Shown piece by piece: positions 7,111 to 12,510 of a DNA stretch of 13,400 bases (positions are counted from its first letter, which is position 1; every line of letters starts with the position of its first letter). The position numbers and the translations under genes are program-made. Under the pieces are notes generated by a model. That model was not told the origin of the DNA. It worked only from the letters and a program-made list of their open reading frames with translations, and made no database searches. This DNA is from Anaerolineales bacterium (GTDB lineage: Bacteria > Chloroflexota > Anaerolineae > Epilineales > JAANWY01), in contig JAANWY010000358.1 in the NCBI GenBank assembly GCA_018263655.1, positions 1 to 13,400 on the forward strand, given 5' to 3'.

Positions 7111-7234
7111 CGGCTCTTTGAGCTTTTGTGGGATGAAGGTTCACATGCTCCACAATATGTAGGAAAAATGGCGCGCTATTTCGCCTATTTCGTACAGCAT
7201 GCAGAGGTCGACCACACAATTCCTCAAAGAGCCG
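7111..7234. mobile_element. MITE-like palindromic element, 124 bp, 6-bp target duplication
   Basis: Ends are perfect 12-bp inverted repeats, CGGCTCTTTGAG (7111-7122) and CTCAAAGAGCCG (7223-7234). Inner arms continue as an imperfect palindrome: TTGTG/CACAA (7125-7129/7215-7220 region), CATGCT/AGCATG (7144-7149/7196-7201), and AGG/CCT plus AAAT/ATTT around a central GCGCGC. The direct repeat TAAATG flanks it exactly (7105-7110 and 7235-7240). No ORF of note lies inside. The combination of terminal inverted repeats, foldback interior and target duplication is that of a miniature inverted-repeat transposable element. It lies in the leader between livK and the antitoxin-like gene. Confidence 0.7.
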
Positions 7235-7274
7235 TAAATGCTAGGGTGGTTAGAGTGATGAGTCAAGGCCGGCC

Positions 7275-7288
7275 GCCCAGAGATGGGC
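7275..7288 (-). other. Short GC hairpin next to the main post-livK hairpin
   Basis: GCCC-6 nt-GGGC inverted repeat just 3' of the larger hairpin on livK mRNA. It may form a tandem structure with it; weak on its own. Confidence 0.3.
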
Positions 7289-7290
7289 AG

Positions 7291-7323
7291 GAAGCCAGAG
7301 GGAAGAAGGTCCCCTCTGGCTTC
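7291..7323 (-). terminator. Hairpin downstream of livK (terminator or attenuator-like)
   Basis: A perfect 12-bp stem, GAAGCCAGAGGG with CCCTCTGGCTTC, and 9-nt loop, starting 27 bases after the livK stop. There is no T-run after it on the minus strand, so it is not a classical intrinsic terminator. Such hairpins after the binding-protein gene commonly stabilise that gene's mRNA or lower downstream expression in ABC operons. Confidence 0.55.
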
Positions 7324-7350
7324 TCTGACTGCCTGGCACTCTGTCAAAAC

Positions 7351-8649
7351 CTACCGCTCTGACCACTTGGGGAAGGGCCAGACGATCTCGGCCGAGGCCA
7401 GATCGAAGGGCCAGACGGTCTTGTACTCGCCGCCCTGAATCTGGACGATGATGCCGCTGCCCAGGATGTTCTGGTGCGTTTCAGGATCGAACTCGATGCC
7501 CTGCCAGGGCATGATGATCTGATCGGCCGGGATGTCAGTTTCCATCAATGCCTGCTGGATGGCTTCCGGATCGGTGGAGCCGGCGCGGTTGATGGCATCG
7601 GCCAGGACCAGCATGCCGGTGAAGGAGCGGGCCGAGTTGCCGTTCATGTTGGTGCCGTAGCGCTCTTTGTACAAGTCATTCACGGCCTTGACGATGGGCT
7701 TCGTACCAGCCAGATCTAGCGCCCACACCTCGCGGCTGAGGATGTAGTTGGCATCGTCGCCCAAGGTCTCGACGAACTCCGAGGCGACGAAGCCGGCGTC
7801 CATAGCGATGATGGCCGTCGGCGTGTAGTCGAGCTGCTTGTAGGTTTGCATGTAGAGGATGGCGTCGGACACGTACGAGGACTGCAATAGGACGGCATCG
7901 CCGGCTGCCTTCAGCTTCTGGACCTCGCTGCTCACGTCGGCTGCCTTGGCCTCGTAGGGGATGTTGGCGACGACGTCGTACCCGTACTCTTCCGCGTATT
8001 GATTCTCCAGCGTGGCAACGTCGGTTCCCCACAGCGTGTTCTCGTTGAGAACGGCGACGTTGCTCACATCGTAACCCTGCGCCTGCATGTCGTCGAGGAA
8101 CTGGTAGAAGTTCTCGGAGAACAGCCTGTCGAAGGGGGTGGTGCGGAAGAACCACTGGAACCCGCGCTCGGTCAACGTCGGTGACGTGGACTCGGGGTTG
8201 AGGAATGGGACGCCTTCGCGCTCGGCGGCCTGGCTGGCAGTGGCGGTGACGGCGCTGTTGTACGAGCCGACCAGAGCCACGACGTTCTCGGTGGTGATCA
8301 GGCGCTCAGCCTCGGCGGCCCCTTTCTCGGGATCGGCCTCATGGTCACCGAATACGAGGCGAATCTTGGCCCCGCCCAGGTTGGGTAGGCCGGCCGAACT
8401 TGCCAGGGGCAGGTTGAGTTCGGATTTGTTGTTTACGATGTCTGTGGCCAGCTCGACGGCGTTTTTCAGGTCGACGCCGGTGGCCGCCAAAGAGCCTGAC
8501 AGCGGGTAGATGGCGCCGACGACGATCTCCTCGGCCGGTGCGGCTTCTTCCTCCTGTTCGGGCGCTGCTGCCGGAGGGGCCGGCGCGCAGGCAATCGCTA
8601 CAACACTGAGAATGAGAAAGACAAGCAACAAAGGGTAAAGGCGGGACAT
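7351..8649 (-). CDS. livK: Branched-chain amino acid/amide-binding lipoprotein (LivK-like)
   Basis: The extracytoplasmic substrate-binding protein of the importer, 432 residues. MSRLYPLLLVFLILSVVAIAC is a lipoprotein signal: hydrophobic core, lipobox AIAC with the lipidated C21, then a Pro/Ala/Glu linker (22-40) typical of Chloroflexota binding proteins. From about residue 42, EIVVGAIYPLSGSLAATG opens the Peripla_BP_6 (type I fold) domain, with LVGSYNSAVTATASQAAE (about 144-161) and the FFRTTPFDRLFSENFY segment following. The start is the ATG at 8649, since AGGAGG lies just before it; longer frames have no signal peptide at their start. It is the first gene of the cluster, with its own promoter. 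The substrate could be branched-chain amino acids or related amides; I cannot tell which. Confidence 0.93.
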   Translation of the reverse strand: MSRLYPLLLVFLILSVVAIACAPAPPAAAPEQEEEAAPAEEIVVGAIYPLSGSLAATGVDLKNAVELATDIVNNKSELNLPLASSAGLPNLGGAKIRLVFGDHEADPEKGAAEAERLITTENVVALVGSYNSAVTATASQAAEREGVPFLNPESTSPTLTERGFQWFFRTTPFDRLFSENFYQFLDDMQAQGYDVSNVAVLNENTLWGTDVATLENQYAEEYGYDVVANIPYEAKAADVSSEVQKLKAAGDAVLLQSSYVSDAILYMQTYKQLDYTPTAIIAMDAGFVASEFVETLGDDANYILSREVWALDLAGTKPIVKAVNDLYKERYGTNMNGNSARSFTGMLVLADAINRAGSTDPEAIQQALMETDIPADQIIMPWQGIEFDPETHQNILGSGIIVQIQGGEYKTVWPFDLASAEIVWPFPKWSER

Positions 8650-8766
8650 ATCTCCTCCTTTCATACGTGGGATCGTAGACCTCCGAACGGTGTCACCAAT
8701 CCCAAAGGCTGACTGAGTGAAATCACATCCACATGCAGGAAGCATCACGGCTCTTGCGAGGGTGAG

Positions 8767-8780
8767 TTCCGCATGCGGAA
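8767..8780. promoter_or_regulatory. 14-bp perfect palindrome, candidate operator
   Basis: TTCCGCATGCGGAA is self-complementary over all 14 bases and lies just downstream of the predicted livK transcription start, a common place for repressor binding. No regulator gene is adjacent. Confidence 0.45.
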
Positions 8781-8784
8781 AAAC

Positions 8785-8798
8785 ACTATACATATAGT
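8785..8798. promoter_or_regulatory. AT-rich palindrome overlapping the livK -10 region
   Basis: ACTATA-CA-TATAGT has perfect 6-bp arms, overlaps the predicted -10 and start site, and lies 4 bases from the 14-bp palindrome. It could be a second operator half-site or only promoter AT-richness. Confidence 0.35.
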
Positions 8799-8824
8799 AT
8801 ATCCGTTAAGGTGTCGTAAGTAAA
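8796..8824 (-). promoter_or_regulatory. Candidate sigma70 promoter of the livK operon
   Basis: Minus strand -35 TTTACT (8819-8824), 17-base spacer, -10 TATACT (8796-8801); start expected near 8789, giving a leader of about 140 nt before livK. No known riboswitch pattern was recognised in that leader. Confidence 0.5.
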
Positions 8825-9007
8825 GGCAGCACTGGTTCCGTTAGTGGGATTCGTGAGACAACTTCCAGAACAGCGAAGCTGGTTGGGCTGGCATCCCACT
8901 TTTGAGCCTAAAATGAGCAATTTTTGGGGCGATGTCGCCAAACCAAGCAGTTCTAAGTGCCAATTTCCCCACCGCCTGGGATTAGGTTTCTCTTCTCGGA
9001 TGGGGTT
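8825..9007. other. Intergenic stretch without recognised features
   Basis: No gene-like frame, strong hairpin or repeat was recognised between the livK promoter and the small ORF at 9008. Confidence 0.5.
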
Positions 9008-9208
9008 TCATATTCCCACCCAACGGAACCAGTGCCCGTCAATCTCCCACTCCTCTATTTCCTCCGGATGCTTCACTTTCCCGGTAAGGGTACATGATAT
9101 CCCTGCTTCGGAGTAGGCGCCGGGGTCATAGAGCATGTAGTCCTTGAATGGGGTGGGTTCCTCTTGATAGCAGGACCAGACGGCCTTCCCTATCACCGTC
9201 GGATCCAT
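9008..9208 (-). CDS. Possible small hypothetical protein or gene remnant (66 aa)
   Basis: A short frame (MDPTVIGKAVWSCYQEEPTP...), rich in Trp, Tyr and acidic residues and ending EWEIDGHWFRWVGI. Its composition looks protein-like and not like translated repeat DNA. ATG 9208 has a GGTGG-like sequence about 5 bases upstream; in-frame TTG at 9220 is an alternative, and a TGA shortly before that closes the frame. It is isolated between the livK promoter and the repeats, with no partner gene. I do not recognise a family. It could be a real small gene or the C-terminal remnant of a larger one. Confidence 0.35.
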   Translation of the reverse strand: MDPTVIGKAVWSCYQEEPTPFKDYMLYDPGAYSEAGISCTLTGKVKHPEEIEEWEIDGHWFRWVGI

Positions 9209-9272
9209 CTCTCCCACCAAATCTACCAGACCATTTTCTCACCTTTCCTTCTGACAATCTGCATTCAGGGTA

Positions 9273-9286
9273 GGCTGAACGCTTAC
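9273..9286 (+). repeat. Copy of dispersed motif GGCTGAACGCTTAC
   Basis: The same 14-mer occurs with one change at 11133-11146 (GGCTGAACGGTTAC), and its inner 11 bases on the minus strand at 10847-10857. It probably marks the end of a dispersed repeat family. Confidence 0.45.
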
Positions 9287-9315
9287 GTACGATTGTATAG
9301 ACTTTCAGAAAAAGA

Positions 9316-9465
9316 TTTTGACTCAGCGTGTCATTGCGAGCGTTTTGTGCGAAGCAATCCAGAAGATTGCCGCAATCCAGGAGATTGCCGCAATCTCCCA
9401 CTTACTTGGGAAAGATTGCTTCGTCGTGCCTCCTCGCAATGACATCCGGGTAAGCAGAGTCAAAA
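9316..9465. repeat. Palindromic repeat of the GTCATTGCGAG type, copy 1
   Basis: The core 9330-9443 is bounded by GTCATTGCGAG and CTCGCAATGAC (perfect 11-bp inverted repeat), with GAAGCAATC/GATTGCTTC inner arms. Outside it TTTTGACTC (9316-9324) pairs with GAGTCAAAA (9457-9465). Inside, an 18-bp unit beginning AGATTGCCGCAATC is repeated twice in tandem from 9364. This repeat type, GTCATTGCGAG...GAAGCAATC, is widespread in bacterial and metagenomic intergenic DNA. No target duplication was seen. Confidence 0.75.
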
Positions 9466-9484
9466 ACATTATCTTAACATCTAT

Positions 9485-9645
9485 GTAACTACCCAGGCAT
9501 GTCCGGGGGTGGTAAGCTCACCCACCAAACAGCCTCGTATGATGTCATTGCGAGGCGTTTTTTGCCGAAGCAATCTCCCGCATACATCGGAGGAGATTGC
9601 TTCGGCGCAAAACACGCTCCTCGCAATGACAGGCTGAGTAGTTAC
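9485..9645. repeat. Palindromic repeat of the GTCATTGCGAG type, copy 2
   Basis: The core 9544-9630 is bounded by GTCATTGCGAGG and CCTCGCAATGAC, with a perfect 15-bp inner stem GCCGAAGCAATCTCC (9564-9578) and GGAGATTGCTTCGGC (9592-9606). GTAACTAC (9485-9492) and GTAGTTAC (9638-9645) form an outer pair. It begins 5 bases after the aminotransferase stop on that strand, so it would form a strong hairpin in the 3' end of that mRNA and may help end or protect it, though no U-run follows. Confidence 0.75.
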
Positions 9646-9649
9646 ACAT

Positions 9650-10822
9650 CTATAGCAATTGCGTCAAGGCCTCCACCAGTCTGTCTATGTCTCTAGGATG
9701 ATTATAAGCCTGGATAGAGACTCGCACAAACGGGCCCCCTTGCCATTCTGAGACAGGCGCCTCTACCTGAAATTCCCCCCACAGACGCCGTCGCATCTCC
9801 TGAGCATCGCAGGCCGGCAAGAGAGCCGTGAACATCTGCCCCCACCACTTCTCCGCATCAGGACAGATGTGGGGGAGGCCGGTTAGTTCCCCAATGCGGG
9901 TGCGTGCTTCACGTGCCAGACGATGGCAAGCGGATCGTACCTGAGGCCAGTCATGGCGAGCCTGATAGTCAATGGCCGCCGGCACACTCAGATAGGCTGC
10001 GGGGTCGTCAGTCCCAAGCCACCGGAAGTAGTCGACAAAGGATGATGATCCTGGCGTAGGGCTTTGCCAACCCCAACCGACAACCAGCGGTTCTACCAAC
10101 GTTTGCCGTTCAGGTCGAGCGTACAGGAAGCCAGAACCTTTGGGCGCGCACAGCCATTTGTGGCAGTTGCCGGCGTAGAAATCTACGCCAAGTGCATCCA
10201 GCGCCAGATCGATCTGCCCTGGGGCATGGGCGCCGTCCACCACTGTCAAAATGCCGGCCGCCCGAGCGCGTTGGCAGATCCGTTCGACGGGCAAGATCAA
10301 TGCGGTGGGCGACGTGATATGGCTGATGAAGATAACGCGAGTGTGTTCGGTGACGCCGGCCCACAGATGCTCCACCACCTCCTCTGTGCTGTGGATGGGC
10401 AACGGTATGGGCTGGCTGACATAGCGAGCCCCCCGCTTTTGGCAGACGAAGCGCCAAGCCCGATCTGCCGCGCCGTATTCGTGGTTGGTGCTCAGCACCT
10501 CGTCGCCGGGCTGCAAATCCAAAGAACGCGCCACGACATTGACGCCGTGGGTCGCGTTAGGCACGAAGACCAGGTTGTCGGTCGTAGTGCCAACGTATTG
10601 GGCCAGCCGAGCGCGGGCGTTTGCCCGTAGATCGCTGAGACGCCGGCCCAGGAACGCCACAGGGTTGGCTTCCAGCTCTCGCTGCCAGGCCTGGTAAGTT
10701 TCGAATACCGGTCGGGGGCAGGCGCCAAAGCTGCCGTGATTGAGGAAGCTGATATCCGGCCGCAGTAGAAAGTGATCGGCCAACTCCCTCAGTGGTAAGC
10801 TAAGCGCTTTCTCTTTCGTCAC
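9650..10822 (-). CDS. PLP-dependent class V aminotransferase / isopenicillin N epimerase-like
   Basis: A 390-residue cytosolic enzyme of the fold-type I PLP family, class V. Near the N-terminus ISFLNHGSFGACPRPV is typical of the isopenicillin N epimerase/EgtE-like branch. In the proposed numbering NATHGVN (about 89-95) contacts the cofactor phosphate, TVVDGAHAPGQ carries the PLP-binding Asp near 196, and GNCHKW the Schiff-base Lys near 222. Members racemise, desulfurise or cleave amino-acid substrates; the specific reaction cannot be told. I take GTG at 10822 as the start, because an ATG at 10984 would add 54 residues encoded by the neighbouring inverted repeats. No clear ribosome binding site precedes the GTG. 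It is a single gene, not tied to either transporter. Confidence 0.88.
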   Translation of the reverse strand: MTKEKALSLPLRELADHFLLRPDISFLNHGSFGACPRPVFETYQAWQRELEANPVAFLGRRLSDLRANARARLAQYVGTTTDNLVFVPNATHGVNVVARSLDLQPGDEVLSTNHEYGAADRAWRFVCQKRGARYVSQPIPLPIHSTEEVVEHLWAGVTEHTRVIFISHITSPTALILPVERICQRARAAGILTVVDGAHAPGQIDLALDALGVDFYAGNCHKWLCAPKGSGFLYARPERQTLVEPLVVGWGWQSPTPGSSSFVDYFRWLGTDDPAAYLSVPAAIDYQARHDWPQVRSACHRLAREARTRIGELTGLPHICPDAEKWWGQMFTALLPACDAQEMRRRLWGEFQVEAPVSEWQGGPFVRVSIQAYNHPRDIDRLVEALTQLL

Positions 10823-10846
10823 TGTTTCAACTGCATTTCCAAATCT

Positions 10847-11146
10847 GTAAGCGTTCACCGGGTGAGACCCTTGCGAAGGTTTGCCAATCGCATTCGGGTT
10901 GAAAGGCCCCTCTCCAGTCGAGAATTGGTCTCTTGCCGAGGCTACTCTCAACCTTCGGGCTCTACGCGGATTCGAGGGGTACACCGAACCCTAGCACAGA
11001 TGGCCAACTTTGTCCCCCCATATCTGGGTCTATCAACCTTCCTACGCCCAGATATAGAGGCAGATGGGGAAGAGGTGGTCCTTCTCGAAGTTCTACCCCT
11101 CGAATCCGCGTAGACCCAACCTTCGCAAGGGTGGCTGAACGGTTAC
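10847..11146. repeat. Outer inverted-repeat element (interrupted by the 10958-11116 element)
   Basis: GTAAGCGTTCA (10847-10857) and ACCCTTGCGAAGGTT (10867-10881) on the left match, in reverse complement, GGCTGAACGGTTAC (11133-11146) and AACCTTCGCAAGGGT (11118-11132) on the right; the 15-mer arms are perfect. Removing the inner element and one copy of its direct repeat would leave a compact hairpin element of about 130 bp. It reaches within 25 bases of the aminotransferase start and so probably contains or has displaced its promoter. Confidence 0.6.
10958..11116. mobile_element. MITE-like palindromic element, 159 bp, 9-bp direct repeat
   Basis: Perfect 20-bp arms at 10962-10981 (CTACGCGG...GGGGTA) and 11094-11113, extended outward by GG(C)T/A(-)CC, and a central pair ATATCTGGG (11020-11028) and CCCAGATAT (11047-11055) on the same axis of symmetry. 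CAACCTTCG flanks it at 10949-10957 and 11117-11125, as expected for a 9-bp target duplication. The right copy belongs to the arm of the outer repeat, so this element appears to have inserted into it. Confidence 0.62.
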
Positions 11147-11210
11147 CCAAATCTTTCTCCCTTCACACCAACCTCTAAGGGGGATAGCTCACTTGATGGG
11201 AGCAATTATA

Positions 11211-11226
11211 GCAAGACAAGTCTTGC
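11211..11226. repeat. Short palindrome GCAAGAC-AA-GTCTTGC
   Basis: Perfect 7-bp arms with a 2-nt centre, just left of the 208-bp element. It has no T-run and no assigned role. Confidence 0.35.
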
Positions 11227-11243
11227 CGCGCAATGGGAATGCA

Positions 11244-11451
11244 CCTGGTGTTTACCCATAAGTCACCTGTCAAGTAGAGGCAAGGCCGAACCCCTAAAAC
11301 CTGTCTGCGTGCTCCGCACAGGCAGGCCTGAAACAAGTTTCAGCCTCCTGGACGCTCGAACTTGCGACGTCCTGAGCCTGTCGAAGGGTTCGAGGTGCGT
11401 GCAGATCACACGTGAAACAACTTGACATCCAAGTTATGGGTAAACACCAGG
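11244..11451. mobile_element. MITE-like element, 208 bp, 18-bp terminal inverted repeats, 6-bp target duplication
   Basis: CCTGGTGTTTACCCATAA (11244-11261) and its exact reverse complement (11434-11451) form the ends; after a 7-base mismatch tGTCAAGT also pairs in register, so arms span about 33 bp. AATGCA flanks both sides (11238-11243, 11452-11457). The interior has no ORF but holds hairpins: CTGAAAC-AA-GTTTCAG (near 11329-11344) and CTCGAAC...GTTCGAG (near 11355-11393) around the common repeat GTCCTGAGCCTGTCGAAG. It is non-autonomous and would depend on a transposase elsewhere. It ends 16 bases before the -35 box of the peptide permease promoter. Confidence 0.75.
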
Positions 11452-11467
11452 AATGCACGGGGTGCAG

Positions 11468-11496
11468 TTGACACATTGGCAGGCCGGTGCTATCAT
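11468..11496 (+). promoter_or_regulatory. Strong sigma70 promoter of the peptide permease operon
   Basis: -35 TTGACA (11468-11473), 17-base spacer, -10 TATCAT (11491-11496). Transcription would start near 11503, giving a leader of about 75 nt. It is the best promoter match in the window. Confidence 0.75.
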
Positions 11497-11526
11497 ATTA
11501 GCCGGCGTGAATTCCCTGAACCCCAT

Positions 11527-11553
11527 CTGGCGCTCCCCCTCACTCCGCGCCAG
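11527..11553 (+). other. Leader hairpin before the peptide permease genes
   Basis: CTGGCGC and GCGCCAG form a perfect 7-bp stem with a 13-nt C-rich loop in the 5' untranslated region, ending 24 bases before the start codon. No T-run follows, so it is not a terminator; a role in mRNA stability is possible. Confidence 0.4.
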
Positions 11554-11577
11554 TGTAACGTGTACTGAGGACATGTC

Positions 11578-12510
11578 ATGACGCGCTATATCCTTGGCCG
11601 GCTGGCCAGCTTGGTATTCGTATTCTTTGCTGTTTCCATCATAACTTTCCTCATCATGCATTCCGTGCCCGGCGGGCCCTTCGACGAAACGAAGATGCCT
11701 CTGCCGCCGGAAGCGAAGGCCAATATCTTGCGCAAGTACGGCCTGGATCGTCCGCTCTGGGAGCAGTATGCGCGCTATATGTGGCACGCCTTTCACCTCG
11801 ATTTCGGCGTGCCTTTCCAAAGTCCAACGGAATCAGTCACTGAGCTTATCCGTCGCGTGTGGCCACCCACAATCCAGTTGGGAATCTTGGCCGTCCTATT
11901 TGCTTACGTTTTTGGGTTGCTCTTCGGGATCCTGGCTGCCATCCGCCAAAACTCGTGGCTGGATTACGTCGTTACATTGTTCGCCACGTCGGGTATCGCT
12001 GTTCCCAACTTTGTCATAGCCACGTGGTTAGTCTTGGTCTTTGCGGTTCGCCTGCGTTGGTTGCCCACAGGCGGGTGGGATGAACCGAAACATGCCATCA
12101 TGCCCGTAATTGCTTACGCTGTGGGGCCTATGGCGCTCGTGGCCCGCTACACTCGAGTCAGCATGTTGGAAGTTCTCAGCGCCGATTATGTGCGGACCGC
12201 CCGGGCCAAGGGTCTCACTGAGAGGCGCGTGGTCTTGCGTCACGTCCTTAAGAACGCCCTCATCCCTCTGATTACGGTCCTGGGACCGTACATTCCCAAT
12301 CTACTCACCGGCTCGATTTTCATTGAGTCTGTTTTCCGCGTCCCCGGCCTGGGCCGCTTCTTTGTAACCAGCATGTGGGAGCGGGATTACCCTTTGATCA
12401 TGGCCCTGATGCTCCTGATTGCCGTCCTGTGGGGGGGCATTTATCTCATCAGCGATATCCTGTACACCGTTGTTGACCCACGGGTTCGCCTGGACTCAAG
12501 GAGCGCCTAG
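11578..12510 (+). CDS. Dipeptide/oligopeptide ABC transporter permease, DppB/OppB-like
   Basis: An inner-membrane permease of a peptide (or nickel or oligosaccharide, same family) importer, 310 residues. MTRYILGRLASLVFVFFAVSIITFLIM is the typical first membrane segment, followed by the extracytoplasmic loop with LPPEAKANILRKYGLDRPLWEQYARY (about 42-67), and five further membrane segments (near 98-121, 130-160, 172-190, 228-250, 272-300). The EAA-type cytoplasmic loop ADYVRTARAKGL...VLRHVLKNA (202-228) contacts the ATPase. The ATG has GAGG 7 bases upstream. It heads a plus-strand operon whose second gene follows without a gap; binding protein and ATPases are presumably beyond the window. Peptide transport is the usual call; the actual substrate is open. 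Confidence 0.93.
   Translation: MTRYILGRLASLVFVFFAVSIITFLIMHSVPGGPFDETKMPLPPEAKANILRKYGLDRPLWEQYARYMWHAFHLDFGVPFQSPTESVTELIRRVWPPTIQLGILAVLFAYVFGLLFGILAAIRQNSWLDYVVTLFATSGIAVPNFVIATWLVLVFAVRLRWLPTGGWDEPKHAIMPVIAYAVGPMALVARYTRVSMLEVLSADYVRTARAKGLTERRVVLRHVLKNALIPLITVLGPYIPNLLTGSIFIESVFRVPGLGRFFVTSMWERDYPLIMALMLLIAVLWGGIYLISDILYTVVDPRVRLDSRSA

Noticed and set aside
7108..7362. Plus-strand frame of 84 codons between livK and the antitoxin-like gene
   Set aside because: It is made largely of the palindromic element and the post-livK hairpin, and has no ribosome binding site.
8650..8789. Riboswitch in the livK leader
   Set aside because: Some base-pairing is possible (for example GGGAT...ATCCC), but no known riboswitch core was recognised.
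8923..8942. Weak hairpin (GGCGA-TG-TCGCC with TTT/AAA) as a terminator
   Set aside because: The stem is bulged and is not followed by a T-run on the strand of the small ORF.
9330..9443. CRISPR-like short tandem repeats
   Set aside because: Only two units of 18 bp inside a palindromic repeat, without spacers of regular length and without cas genes.
10064..10630. Plus-strand frame of 188 codons opposite the aminotransferase
   Set aside because: Antisense shadow of a conserved enzyme with PLP-binding motifs on the other strand.
10823..10984. ATG at 10984 as the start of the aminotransferase
   Set aside because: The extra 54 residues are encoded by repeat elements and do not resemble the family's N-terminus.
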